64,000 bases of DNA from Streptomyces griseiscabiei (lineage in GTDB: Bacteria; Actinomycetota; Actinomycetes; Streptomycetales; Streptomycetaceae): assembly GCF_020010925.1 (NCBI RefSeq), contig NZ_JAGJBZ010000001.1:2710001-2774000 (forward strand), written 5' to 3'. Below are positions 50,811 to 59,387 of the stretch, piece by piece. How positions within the stretch are numbered: position 1 is the stretch's first letter; every line of letters starts with the position of its first letter. A model generated the notes under the pieces. It worked only from the letters and a program-made list of their open reading frames with translations, searched no databases and had not been told where the DNA came from. The position numbers and the translations under genes are program-made.

Positions 50811-51608
50811 TCAGGCCCGCTTGTCGTCCCGTCCCAGCACCTTGCCGACCCGCTCCCCCACGCCCCACGCCGTGACCCGCCACAGCGCCTCGACGAGGAT
50901 GTCCCGGCTCATCTTGGAGTCGCCCAGCTCGCGTTCGACGAAGGTGATGGGCACCTCGACGACGTGATAGCCCGCCTTGACCGCGCGACGGGCGAGGTCG
51001 ACCTGGAAGCAGTAGCCCTGGGAGGCGACCTCGTCGAGCCCGAGCCCTTCGAGGGTCTCGCGGCGGAAGGCCCGGTAACCGCCGGTGACGTCACGCACGG
51101 GGACGTCGAGCAGGACCCGGGAGTAGAGGCTGCCGCCGCGCGAGATGAGCTCCCGGGACTTGGGCCAGTTCACCACCCGCCCGCCCGGCACCCAGCGGGA
51201 GCCGAGGACGAGGTCGGCGCCCTTGAGCGCGGTCAGCAGCCGGGGCAGTTCCTCGGGCTGGTGCGAGCCGTCCGCGTCCATCTCGATGAGGACGCCGTAG
51301 CCGTTCTCCATGCCCCAGTGGAAGCCCGCGAGATAGGCGGCGCCGAGCCCTTCCTTGCCCTTGCGGTGCAGCACCTGGACGTGATCGTCCTCGGCGGCCA
51401 GTTCGTCGGCGAGCTTTCCCGTGCCGTCGGGGCTGTTGTCGTCGGCCACCAGGACGTGCGCGTCAGGAACGGCCTTCCGCACCCGGCCGACGATCGCCTT
51501 GATGTTCTCCGCCTCGTTGTAGGTCGGGATGATCACCAAGGCCGTGCCGAGCGGGCCGAACCGCCTCTCCTGGCCTTCCGCCGCGAGGGTCCCGTCGCCG
51601 TCGTTCAC
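50811..51608 (-). CDS. ppm1: Polyprenol-phosphate mannose synthase
   Basis: 265-aa GT2-family enzyme that moves mannose from GDP-mannose to polyprenyl phosphate, the donor for protein O-mannosylation and other cell-envelope mannosylation. Motifs: VIIPTYNEAENI, VLVADDNSPDGTGKLAD, the metal-binding DAD in IEMDADGSHQPEELP, GSRWVPGGRVVNWP and the C-terminal TFVERELGDSKMSRDI, as in Dpm1/Ppm1. It is the transferase domain alone without the Lnt-like membrane domain found fused to it in some mycobacteria. GTG start at 51608 after GAAGGGG. Loss of this gene gives phage phiC31 resistance and antibiotic sensitivity in S. coelicolor. Confidence 0.92.
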   Translation of the reverse strand: MNDGDGTLAAEGQERRFGPLGTALVIIPTYNEAENIKAIVGRVRKAVPDAHVLVADDNSPDGTGKLADELAAEDDHVQVLHRKGKEGLGAAYLAGFHWGMENGYGVLIEMDADGSHQPEELPRLLTALKGADLVLGSRWVPGGRVVNWPKSRELISRGGSLYSRVLLDVPVRDVTGGYRAFRRETLEGLGLDEVASQGYCFQVDLARRAVKAGYHVVEVPITFVERELGDSKMSRDILVEALWRVTAWGVGERVGKVLGRDDKRA

Positions 51609-52216
51609 TGCTGCCCCTTCAAGTCCTCCGTGCGCAGGGGACCACCATAGTGGCCGCGGCCTGCGCGGGAGTGTCGGCCGGTGTCCAGAGGGGTGTCGAT
51701 TCAACAGGGGGTGTGCGGGAGCGCGCTCTGCGTAGCCTGTGCGCCGCCACAGGACCAATGTCGGGCCGACGCGCGGCGAAGTACAGATGCGGCGGAGTAC
51801 GGATGTCGTCCGCTGCGGATGGGGGCCCGACGCCCTTCGGGCCGACCTGGGACCCGCTGGCTGCGGATCGACCGAAAGCCGTTGTCTACTGAGCGTCCGG
51901 GCCCCACCCGGGTCGCACCTACCCGACCGGGCCGGAACGTTCCCTCGCCGGAGCACGGACCCTGGGCCTGGCTGCCAGTGGCGGTGTGCCGGTGCGGCAC
52001 ATCGCCCCTGACCCAGCGGCGCTCCGACGACCGTGCGGAAGTTCCCCGGTCGGACGTCCGGTGGTGGACCCGGCAGAACCTACCCGTCCCCTGCAGCCCA
52101 CTGTCAACCACCCTTTGACCTGCGAAATCTCCCTCAAGGGCCTGGTCGCAGGGGAGGAGCCGCAGGTCGCGCGGCGCGCCGCCCGGTCATGGCCGGCCCC
52201 GCGCCCTCCCGGGAGA
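51609..52216 (-). promoter_or_regulatory. 608-bp gene-free region upstream of ppm1
   Basis: No ORF here has convincing coding character. The only strong signal is a promoter-like TTGACA (52102-52107) and TAGGTT (52077-52082) on the minus strand with 19-base spacing. Transcription from it would run about 460 bases before ppm1, so the region could be a long 5' leader or hold a small RNA gene. Confidence 0.45.
52077..52107 (-). promoter_or_regulatory. Consensus-like SigA promoter, minus strand
   Basis: TTGACA / N19 / TAGGTT, close to the Streptomyces vegetative consensus, pointing toward ppm1 with no gene in the next 460 bases. Confidence 0.5.
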
Positions 52217-53821
52217 TCACTCGCCCGGCCGTACGAAAACCGTGCGCCCGGCCACCACGGTCCGCAGACAGACGGGCAGGTCGGCGCCGGGGCTCAGGTC
52301 GGGCAGACCGGGGGTGCCGGAACGGGGGTCGGTGGACCAGCGGGCGACCCGGTCGTCGGGGGCCTGGACGACGAGTTCGCCGGTGCGCCAGACCGCGTAG
52401 TCCGCGGGTGCGCCCGGTACGAGGACGCCCGCGTCGTCCCGTCCGATCGCCCGCCAGCCGCCCCGCGTGTGCGCCGTGAACGCGGCGCGTACGGACACCC
52501 GGTGCTCCGGCGTGCGGTGGAAGGCCGCCGCGCGGACGGTGCCCCAGGGGTCGAGGGGGGTGACCGGGCTGTCGGAGCCGAAGGCCAGGGGCACACCGGC
52601 GCGCAACAGGGCCGCGAGGGGGTTGAGGGTGCGGGCCCGGTCCACGCCGAGCCGCTGGGCGTACATGCCCTCGTCGCCGCCCCACAGCGCGTCGAAGGCG
52701 GGCTGGACGGAGGCGGTGAGACCGAACTCGGCGAAGGCGGCGACGGTCCCGGGGGTGAGCATCTCGGCGTGCTCCACACGATGCCGGGCGGCCCGCACCC
52801 GGGCGAGGCCGACCTTCTCGGCGGCCACGCGCACCCCCTCGACGACCGAGGCGACCGCGGCGTCCCCGATCGCGTGGAAGCCCGCCTGGAGGCCCGCCTC
52901 GGTACAGGCGACCACATGGGCGGCGACGGCCGCCGCGTCCAGGTAGGCGGTGCCGGTGTGGGCGGCGTCGGTGTACGGCTCGTGCAGGCACGCGGTGTGC
53001 GAGCCGAGGGCGCCGTCGACGAAGAGGTCGCCCGCGGCTCCGGCCGCCCCGAGGGCGCGCGCCTTCTCGACGTCCCGTTCCGCCCAGTACCCGACCACGC
53101 GCGGGCCGGGCTCCTCGGCGGCGAGCCGCAGCAGCCCGGTGAAGTCGTCCTCGGAGGAGATCTCGGGGCCCGCGCACTCGTGGACCGAGCCGATACCGAG
53201 CGAGCCGGCGTGCGCCAGGGCCGCGCGCTGGGCCTCGACGCGCTGGGCGGGGGTGATGGCTTCGAGGGCGGTGGCGCGTACGGCGTGGTGGGCGTCGCGG
53301 GTGAGCGGACCGTCGTCGAAGGCGCCGGCGCCCGGGACCAGGTCCAGCAGGGCTGTGGTGACGACCGCCGAGTGGACGTCGATCCGGCTCAGGTAGAGCG
53401 GGCGTCCGCCGGTGGCCTCGTCGAGTTCGGCGCGGGTCGGCGGACGGCCGCCGGGCCAGCGGGCAGCGTCCCAGCCATGGCCGAGGAGGACGCGGTCGGC
53501 CGGGCGGGCGGCGGCGAATTCCCGGACGAGAACGAGGGCGGCGTCCAGGGAGGGGGCGGTGGAGAGGTCGAGGCCGGTGAGGGCGAGGCCGGTGGCGGTG
53601 GTGTGCACATGGGCGTCGGTGAACGCCGGGGTGACCAGGGCGCCTTCGAGATCGATCACCTCGTCGACGCCGGACGCGAAGGCGTCGGCGGCGCCCTCGG
53701 AGCCGACCCAGGCGATCTGGCCGTGCTCCACGACCATCGCGGTGGCGAACGGGTCGGCGGGGCTGTGGACTTCTCCGCCGCGGAGCAGCACGGTCTTCGA
53801 CGGGGCGGTGCGATCACTCAT
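52217..53821 (-). CDS. Amidohydrolase family 3 (YtcJ-like) metal-dependent hydrolase
   Basis: 534-aa metal hydrolase. The N-terminal beta domain is followed by the metal-binding AFTDAHVHTTATG; VHECAGPE, LQAGFHAIGDAAV and HRVEHAEMLTP provide further metal ligands; SDSPVTPLDPWGTVRAA carries the final Asp. This is the layout of the YtcJ/NfdA group of amidohydrolases, whose substrates are largely unknown. It is divergent from nothing close by; the Lrp gene on the same strand ends 132 bases upstream. No signal peptide is seen. Confidence 0.9.
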   Translation of the reverse strand: MSDRTAPSKTVLLRGGEVHSPADPFATAMVVEHGQIAWVGSEGAADAFASGVDEVIDLEGALVTPAFTDAHVHTTATGLALTGLDLSTAPSLDAALVLVREFAAARPADRVLLGHGWDAARWPGGRPPTRAELDEATGGRPLYLSRIDVHSAVVTTALLDLVPGAGAFDDGPLTRDAHHAVRATALEAITPAQRVEAQRAALAHAGSLGIGSVHECAGPEISSEDDFTGLLRLAAEEPGPRVVGYWAERDVEKARALGAAGAAGDLFVDGALGSHTACLHEPYTDAAHTGTAYLDAAAVAAHVVACTEAGLQAGFHAIGDAAVASVVEGVRVAAEKVGLARVRAARHRVEHAEMLTPGTVAAFAEFGLTASVQPAFDALWGGDEGMYAQRLGVDRARTLNPLAALLRAGVPLAFGSDSPVTPLDPWGTVRAAAFHRTPEHRVSVRAAFTAHTRGGWRAIGRDDAGVLVPGAPADYAVWRTGELVVQAPDDRVARWSTDPRSGTPGLPDLSPGADLPVCLRTVVAGRTVFVRPGE

Positions 53822-53953
53822 GGGGACAGTTTCGCGTGTGCGGGCCGCCGCGCTGCACCCGGGCGGCGTTTTCAGGGCGCGGCCGACAGCGGTGAGCGGC
53901 TATGGGGATGGGCGGGCGGGAGGCACCGTGTCGGGAGCCCTCGGCGGCGGGGC

Positions 53954-54394
53954 TCAGATCCTCGGGGGCCTCGCCTCGTACGGCGTCGACAGCACCACCG
54001 TCGTCCGCGTGGACACCCCCGCCAGGGACCGCAGCCTGGCCAGCAGCTCCTCCAGTTCGTGCGGGGTCGCCACACGGACCTTGAGGATGTAGTTCTCGTC
54101 GCCGGCGACGCTGTGGCAGGCCTCGATCTCCGGGACACCGGCGAGGCGTTCGGCGATGTCGTCGGGGGCGCTGGGATCGAAGGGTTTGACCGAGATGAAC
54201 GCGGTCATCGGCAGCCCGACGGCCTCCGGGTCGACGACCGCGGCGTAGCCACGGATGACACCACGCTGCTCGAGTCGGCGCACCCGCTGATGCACCGCCG
54301 ATGTGGACAGGCCCGTGGCCTTGCCCAGGTCGGTGTAGCTCATCCGCCCGTCCGCGACGAGCAGCTGCACGATCTGTCGGTCCAGCTCCTCCAT
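53954..54394 (-). CDS. Lrp/AsnC-family transcriptional regulator
   Basis: 146-aa regulator with the N-terminal helix-turn-helix (DRQIVQLLVADGRMSYTDLGKATGLSTSAVHQRVRRLEQRGVI) and a C-terminal RAM ligand domain (GLPMTAFISVKPFDPSAP ... ACHSVAGDENYILKVRVAT). Lrp proteins respond to amino acids. Start chosen at ATG 54394 (MEELDRQ), where the known family begins; the ribosome binding site is weak and an upstream extension to 54547 is not conserved. It is upstream of the amidohydrolase on the same strand and divergent from 54662. Confidence 0.93.
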   Translation of the reverse strand: MEELDRQIVQLLVADGRMSYTDLGKATGLSTSAVHQRVRRLEQRGVIRGYAAVVDPEAVGLPMTAFISVKPFDPSAPDDIAERLAGVPEIEACHSVAGDENYILKVRVATPHELEELLARLRSLAGVSTRTTVVLSTPYEARPPRI

Positions 54395-54661
54395 GGCGCA
54401 AGAACCTACAGGGCCCCTGATCTCCTCCGGTACCTGAGCGGCGCAGGTCATGCCCGGTTCGTGATGTGCCTGAGAGTTGCTTGTGAGCCATTCGGGTGAC
54501 ATCGTCACCGTACTGGGCATCTGCGAGCGGCATGTGACGAAGACCACAGCACCCGAACAGGCTTCGTGATGACCTCGCGATTACCGCCAGGACCGGGCGG
54601 GAAGTGCTTGCTGTGGTCGAGGCCGCAGTGCCTTACGGCCCAGCCCGAGGGGGAGAATCCC

Positions 54662-55105
54662 ATGCAGAGTCTTAAGCGTCCTGGTCGTACCGCACCCAAG
54701 CGGCTCCAGGCGGTCATCGAGCCCGAGCCGGAGGGTGTCGAACCGGACGACGAGTTCGACGCGTACGACACCTTCGAGATGTACCGGGTGATGTGCCCGG
54801 ACTGCGCCCAGCCCATCGCGCTGCTGTCCGACGAGGACAGCCTGCCCGAGCACGCGCTGATCGTGTCGCCGTGGAACCCGTTCGGGCTCACGGTCTGCGC
54901 CGGCACGGGCCGTTCGGCCGGTGACGCCCGGCCCGCGGACGAGTCCGTGGAGCCGCAGGAGCAGGAGACCGCCCTGCTGTTGACGCTCCCTCAGGGCCTC
55001 GACTGGCGGACCCAGCCCTTCTCGCACGTCGGCGGCCCGGGCTCGCGCCCGATGCGGGTGCCGGTGATGCGCCGTCAGCAGCCCGATCAGCGCCAAGCGG
55101 CCTGA
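54662..55105 (+). CDS. Conserved hypothetical protein with CxxC
   Basis: 147-aa soluble acidic protein of unknown function, common at this position in streptomycetes as far as I remember. It has a CPDCAQPIALL motif in the first half that could bind zinc, and a long Asp/Glu-rich region (EPEPEGVEPDDEFDAYDTFEM) before it. The ATG at 54662 follows GAGGGGGAG. Divergent from the Lrp gene with a 267-base spacer. Confidence 0.75.
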   Translation: MQSLKRPGRTAPKRLQAVIEPEPEGVEPDDEFDAYDTFEMYRVMCPDCAQPIALLSDEDSLPEHALIVSPWNPFGLTVCAGTGRSAGDARPADESVEPQEQETALLLTLPQGLDWRTQPFSHVGGPGSRPMRVPVMRRQQPDQRQAA

Positions 55106-55247
55106 TTCCCGGGCCGGTTCGGCCCACGATCGCCTCACCCAGCGCCCCGGCGGGCAGGTCTCGTCCTGCCCCGTTCGGTTCCGGCGCGAACTCAGACACG
55201 ATTCCCGGGAGCGGTGACCGGTTCGCGCTCGCAGGCGTTGACCCGGT

Positions 55248-55547
55248 ATGACCCCAACTTTTTCGGTGACCGGGAGTCGGCGTCACATCTTCGTGCCGGC
55301 CTCGGCAGAATCGCTTCCGCAAGGGCCGGCCCCGTATCAGGACCCGCCCATCTACCGTGCCCTGATGCGGACTTGGGCCGACCGGGGCCGCACCCTGCCG
55401 GGACTTCACGATCCCGAGTGGGTGCGGCTGGTTACGCCGCCGAGCGGTCTCGACCAGTTCGGCGGCACCCTCGACCCGTTCGGCGCGTCCGACTTCTTCC
55501 GCGGCTCCTTCAGCGTGACTCGGGCCCCGCGAGGTGACGGGCGATGA
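55248..55547 (+). CDS. Small hypothetical protein overlapping the acyl-CoA dehydrogenase
   Basis: 99-aa ORF with GC3-rich codons and a credible protein-like composition (PPIYRALMRTWADRGRTLPG ... GLDQFGGTLDPFGASDFFRG). It overlaps the convergent acyl-CoA dehydrogenase gene by 38 bases at its 3' end. No recognised family and only a weak ribosome binding site. A shorter form from a GTG at residue 7 is possible. Judged real with moderate confidence. Confidence 0.5.
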   Translation: MTPTFSVTGSRRHIFVPASAESLPQGPAPYQDPPIYRALMRTWADRGRTLPGLHDPEWVRLVTPPSGLDQFGGTLDPFGASDFFRGSFSVTRAPRGDGR

Positions 55548-56688
55548 CCATCCGCTGGATCTGATTGGTGCCCTCGACGATCTGGAGCACCTTCGCCTCG
55601 CGCATGTACCGCTCGGTGGGGAAGTCCGCCGTGTAGCCGTACCCGCCGAGGATCTGCACGGCGTCCGTGGTGACCCGCATCGCGGCGTCGGTGCAGAGCA
55701 GCTTCGCCATGGCCGCCTGCTTGGAGAACGGCCTGCCCGCGTCACGCAGCCGGGCGGCGGAGAGGTAGAGCGCGCGGCCGGCCTCTATCTGCGTCGCCAT
55801 GTCCGCGAGCATGAAGCGCAGCCCCTGGAAGTCGGCGATCGGCCGCCCGAACTGCTGCCGTCCGGTGGCGTAGCCGACCGCCTCGTCCAGGGCGGCCTGG
55901 GCCACGCCGATCGCACAGGCGGCGATGCCGAGGCGTCCGGAGTCGAGCGCGGACAGGGCGATCGCGAAGCCCTGGCCCTCTTCGCCGATGCGCCGGCTGT
56001 CGGCGACGCGTACCCCGTCGAAGTGGAGCTGCGCGGTGGGTGAGCCCTTCATGCCCATCTTCTTCTCGGGCGCGGCGGCGCTCAGCCCCTCCGCGTCACC
56101 GGGCACCAGGAAGGCCGTGATGCCCCGGGAACCGGAGCCCTCGCCGCCGGTGCGGGCCATGACCGTGTAGAAGTCGGCGACACCCCCGTGGGTGATCCAG
56201 GCCTTGGTGCCGGTGATCACCCAGTCGTCGCCGTCCCGCACGGCCTTGGTCCGCAGCGACGCGGCGTCCGAGCCGGAGGAGGGCTCGGAGAGGCAGTACG
56301 CGCCGAGCAGTCCGCCGCCGAGCATCGCGGGCAGATGCTCGACCTGCTGCTCCTTGGTGCCGTAGTTGGCGAGGGCGTGGCAGGCGAGGGTGTGGACGCT
56401 GACACCGAGGCCGACGGTGAGCCGGGCCATGGCCAGCTCTTCCAGGGACTGGAGATAGACCTCGTACGGCTGGTCCCCGCCGCCGTGCTCCGAGTCGTAC
56501 GGGAGGCCGAGCAGTCCCGACTCCGAGAGCAGGCCGAAGAGTTCACGGGGGAAGCGGCCGGTGTCCTCCTCCTCGGCCGCCCGCGGGGCGATCTCCCGCT
56601 GCGCGATCTCACGGACGAGCGAGATCAGATCCCGGGCCTCTTCCGTGGGCAGTTGACGGTCCACCGGCTGCGCGGCGCGGTCGGGCAT
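55510..56688 (-). CDS. Acyl-CoA dehydrogenase
   Basis: 392-aa FAD-dependent dehydrogenase introducing a 2,3 double bond into acyl-CoA, for fatty acid or branched-chain amino acid breakdown. Signatures: AYCLSEPSSGSDAASLRTKA, ITHGGVADFYTVMART, and QILGGYGYTADFPTERYMREAK; the catalytic base is E372 in QIVEGTNQIQR. The ATG at 56688 is preferred because GGAGGAG precedes it; an ATG-like start 27 bases upstream lacks this. It is divergent from the chitinase across 356 bases. Acyl chain length cannot be told. Confidence 0.93.
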   Translation of the reverse strand: MPDRAAQPVDRQLPTEEARDLISLVREIAQREIAPRAAEEEDTGRFPRELFGLLSESGLLGLPYDSEHGGGDQPYEVYLQSLEELAMARLTVGLGVSVHTLACHALANYGTKEQQVEHLPAMLGGGLLGAYCLSEPSSGSDAASLRTKAVRDGDDWVITGTKAWITHGGVADFYTVMARTGGEGSGSRGITAFLVPGDAEGLSAAAPEKKMGMKGSPTAQLHFDGVRVADSRRIGEEGQGFAIALSALDSGRLGIAACAIGVAQAALDEAVGYATGRQQFGRPIADFQGLRFMLADMATQIEAGRALYLSAARLRDAGRPFSKQAAMAKLLCTDAAMRVTTDAVQILGGYGYTADFPTERYMREAKVLQIVEGTNQIQRMVIARHLAGPESR

Positions 56689-56908
56689 GGCGACGCTCTC
56701 CTCCCTGTCGGGCACTGCGGCGGACGCCCACCGGGGATGAGGTGGTGCCGCCGGATCTCACGTGCCACAGCCGATGGTCCTCCTCCGGATCACGGAAGCC
56801 GCTGATCAGCGGCGGTGGCGCTTGGAGTATGCCCGATCCGGAGCAGCGAGTCACCGGTTAACGAGCGTTTATTGGGACACATTCCGCGACCCGCCGACCC
56901 CGGCCGGA

Positions 56909-56946
56909 ATTGGTCCGAACCATTGACCCCAGTGGTCTAGTCCTCT
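56909..56946. promoter_or_regulatory. Two DasR-type (dre) sites / 12-bp direct repeats before the chitinase
   Basis: Site 1 at 56909-56924 (ATTGGTCCGAACCATT) and site 2 at 56931-56946 (AGTGGTCTAGTCCTCT) both resemble the dre consensus AGTGGTCTAGACCACT. They also form a direct repeat TGGTC with a 22-base period. Such repeats are known to confer chitin induction and glucose repression on Streptomyces chitinase genes. Confidence 0.75.
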
Positions 56947-56951
56947 ACGTT
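56923..56951 (+). promoter_or_regulatory. Chitinase promoter
   Basis: TTGACC (56923-56928), 17-base spacer, TACGTT (56946-56951). The second dre site covers the spacer and the -10 region. Confidence 0.6.
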
Positions 56952-57044
56952 CTCCCACAACAACGCGGCATCGCGTTCATGCCAATCGGCTCAGCAGGTC
57001 CAGGCAGCACCTTCCCCGCCACGCTCCCCTCCCCCGGAGTCACG

Positions 57045-58292
57045 ATGCTCAGACCGCACAGCTCCCGCGTCCCCGTCAGGACACTTGTCGCCGCCACGTG
57101 TTGCGCCGCCCTCGGCGCCGGACTCCTCACCGCGGCGGGCACCGCGACGGCCAGCCCGGCGAAGCCCGGCCCTCAGCCGCACGCGCCCCGCGCGACCGGC
57201 TCGAAGGTCGTCGGCTACTTCATCGACTGGGGCATCTACGACCGCAAGTACTACGTCAAGAACATCGAGACGTCGGGCTCGGCGAAGAAGCTCACGCACA
57301 TCAACTACGCCTTCGGCAACGTCGTCGACGGCAAGTGCGCGCTCGGCGACGCCTGGGCGGACACCGACAAGCCGTTCACCGCCGAGGAGTCCGTGGACGG
57401 CGTCGCCGACACCGCGGACCAGCCGCTGAGCGGCAACTTCAACCAGCTGCGCAAGCTGAAGAAGCTGCACCCGAAGCTCAAGATCGTCTGGTCGTTCGGC
57501 GGCTGGACCTGGTCCGGCGGCTTCGGCGAGGCGGCCAAGGACCCGCAGGCCTTCGCGAACTCCTGCTACGACCTGGTCGAGAACTCCAAGTGGAAGGACG
57601 TCTTCGACGGGATCGACATCGACTGGGAGTACCCCAACGCCTGCGGCCTCACCTGCGACACCAGCGGCAGCGAGGCCTTCGAGGACATGATGGCGGCCCT
57701 GCGCAAGCGATTCGGCAAGAAGGAGCTGGTCACCGCCGCGATCACCGCCGACGCCAAGCCGGGCGGCAGGATCGACGCGGCGGACTACGCGGGCGCCGCG
57801 AAGTACGTCGACTGGTACAACCCGATGACGTACGACTACTTCGGCTCATGGGACGCGACCACCGCCCCGCACTCGCCGCTGTACCCGTACCCGGGCATCG
57901 CCGACAAGCACTTCAACTCCGCCGCGACCATCAGGAAGCTGCGGGGCCTCGGCATCCCGGCCTCCAAGCTGCTGCTCGGCATCGGCTTCTACGGGCGCGG
58001 CTGGACCGGCGTCACCCAGTCGGCGCCCGGCGGAACCGCGGCCGGCCCGGCGGCGGGGACGTACGAGGCGGGCTACGAGGACTACAAGGTGCTCAAGAAG
58101 ACGTGCCCGGCCAACGGGATCGTCGGCGGCACCGCGTACGCCAAGTGCGGTGACGACTGGTGGAGTTACGACACCCCGCGGACCATCAAGGGGAAGATGG
58201 CGTACAAGGACGCCCAGGGCCTCGGCGGCACCTTCTTCTGGGAGCTGAGCGGCGACACGGCGAACGGTGAGCTGATCAAGGCGATCAAGTAG
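57045..58292 (+). CDS. chiD: Secreted chitinase, glycoside hydrolase family 18
   Basis: 415-aa endochitinase hydrolysing chitin to N-acetylglucosamine oligomers. A Sec signal peptide (RTLVAATCCAALGAGLLTAAGTATA, cut near residue 35) precedes a single GH18 barrel with SFGGWTWS and the catalytic motif DGIDIDWE (D188, D191, D193, E195; E195 is the acid). YNPMTYDYFGSWD and the C-terminal GGTFFWELSGD are in place. No chitin-binding or fibronectin domain is present. Start ATG 57045 follows GGAG. Size, lack of a binding domain and locus suggest ChiD of S. coelicolor, from memory. DasR-type sites lie upstream; a 12-bp-stem terminator follows. Confidence 0.92.
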   Translation: MLRPHSSRVPVRTLVAATCCAALGAGLLTAAGTATASPAKPGPQPHAPRATGSKVVGYFIDWGIYDRKYYVKNIETSGSAKKLTHINYAFGNVVDGKCALGDAWADTDKPFTAEESVDGVADTADQPLSGNFNQLRKLKKLHPKLKIVWSFGGWTWSGGFGEAAKDPQAFANSCYDLVENSKWKDVFDGIDIDWEYPNACGLTCDTSGSEAFEDMMAALRKRFGKKELVTAAITADAKPGGRIDAADYAGAAKYVDWYNPMTYDYFGSWDATTAPHSPLYPYPGIADKHFNSAATIRKLRGLGIPASKLLLGIGFYGRGWTGVTQSAPGGTAAGPAAGTYEAGYEDYKVLKKTCPANGIVGGTAYAKCGDDWWSYDTPRTIKGKMAYKDAQGLGGTFFWELSGDTANGELIKAIK

Positions 58293-58311
58293 CCGACGCT
58301 ACGGGGGACTT

Positions 58312-58343
58312 GGGGTGGGGGTCGGTCGGCGGACCCCCACCCC
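58312..58343 (+). terminator. Chitinase terminator
   Basis: A perfect 12-bp stem (58312-58323 with 58332-58343, starting GGGGTGGGGGTC), 8-base loop, 20 bases after the stop codon. It also faces the convergent TetR gene. Confidence 0.75.
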
Positions 58344-58388
58344 CGGTGCGTTTCCCGGGTGTTGTCCGGCCGGCGGGGCGCCGGCGGG

Positions 58389-59048
58389 TCAGGTGTCGCG
58401 GCGGGCGGGCGCGGGGGCGAGATAGGCCGGGGCCAGTTCCTCGATGGCCCGCAGGGAGCCGCCCAGCATCTTGACGAGCAGATCGCGCATGGTGTCGCGG
58501 GGCAGCTCCGGGCGGTCGATCCAGTCGAGCGTGGCACCCTCGACCGCGCAGACCCAGCCGAACAGGCCCATCCGGACCACCGGTTCGATGTCGCTCCTGC
58601 CGTACGCGCCCTCGGCGATGGTGGTGACGATCGCCTCGCGGACGCCGTCGCGGATCGCGTGCACCTGGGCGTCGAAGCCGACTCCGCCACTGACGATCGT
58701 GCGGTAGGCGGCCTGGTTGTCCTCCGCGTACCGCAGATAGCACTCTATGGTCCGGTGCACCCGCTCCACGGACGGGAGTTGGAGGCCGCTCGCGGCGAAC
58801 GTGATCAGATCGGCCACCGAGTCCTCGACGATGGCGAGGTAGTAGCCGCGCTTGGACTTGAAGTAGTAGTAGATCAGTCCCTTGGCCACCCGCGCCTGCC
58901 GCGCGATGTCGTCCATCGACAACGTGTCGTACGACGTGTCGGCGAACAACTTGCGCCCGATGGAGATGAGTTCGGCGCGGCGCGCCAACGATCGGTCGGT
59001 GCCGCGCGCCCGCGGCGGTTCGACTCCACGCTGTTGACTACTATTCAA
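58389..59048 (-). CDS. TetR-family transcriptional regulator
   Basis: 219-aa repressor-type protein. The N-terminal helix-turn-helix is RAELISIGRKLFADTSYDTLSMDDIARQARVAKGLIYYYFKSKRGYYLAI; the C-terminal ligand domain is helical and not specific. The TTG start at 59048 has AGGA 7 bases upstream; no ATG or GTG fits better. Its target is unknown; the small membrane protein and peptidase genes upstream on the same strand, and itself, are candidates. Confidence 0.9.
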   Translation of the reverse strand: MNSSQQRGVEPPRARGTDRSLARRAELISIGRKLFADTSYDTLSMDDIARQARVAKGLIYYYFKSKRGYYLAIVEDSVADLITFAASGLQLPSVERVHRTIECYLRYAEDNQAAYRTIVSGGVGFDAQVHAIRDGVREAIVTTIAEGAYGRSDIEPVVRMGLFGWVCAVEGATLDWIDRPELPRDTMRDLLVKMLGGSLRAIEELAPAYLAPAPARRDT

Positions 59049-59151
59049 TTTCGGTCCTGGTCTCCAACTGCCAGCGGGACAACCGCAGTATGGCAGACCC
59101 TCACCACCAGCTTGTTCGACTCTGATCGACAGAATCGGCCGGTGGATCAGG

Positions 59152-59298
59152 TCACAGCAGACCCAGCTGGGTCACCAGCATCGCGACGACCACGACCAGG
59201 ACCCAGCCCGCCAGATGTTCGACGACCTTGGGGCCGTCGTCCTTCGGGCCGCCCGTGCCGGTGCGGACGCGGGCGGTGGGGGCGGAGGTCGCGGTCAT
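59152..59298 (-). CDS. SCO1431-family small membrane protein
   Basis: 48-aa protein with a hydrophilic, Gly/Lys/Asp-containing N-terminus (MTATSAPTARVRTGTGGPKDDG) and one C-terminal membrane helix (LAGWVLVVVVAMLVTQLGLL). It matches the mini membrane proteins annotated as the SCO1431 family; the location beside the chitinase and TetR genes agrees. Function is unknown. Too short for many gene finders. Confidence 0.75.
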   Translation of the reverse strand: MTATSAPTARVRTGTGGPKDDGPKVVEHLAGWVLVVVVAMLVTQLGLL

Positions 59299-59387
59299 GG
59301 CAGCTCGTTGGTGTGATCGGTGTGTGGTGGGCTCCCCCGTTCCGTCCACCTTGCCACCGCGTGGGCGGTTCGCGGCCGAGAGCTTGG

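Larger units (their letters stand above)
56689..57044. promoter_or_regulatory. Divergent control region, acyl-CoA dehydrogenase / chitinase
   Basis: 356 bases holding the chitinase promoter with two DasR-type sites (separate entries) and presumably the promoter of the acyl-CoA dehydrogenase. No gene is visible. Confidence 0.5.

Noticed and set aside
51681..52118. 145-aa plus-strand and 136-aa minus-strand ORFs in the ppm1 upstream region
   Set aside because: Composition is not protein-like (Arg/Cys/Pro/Ser-rich) and no ribosome binding site fits; more likely non-coding.
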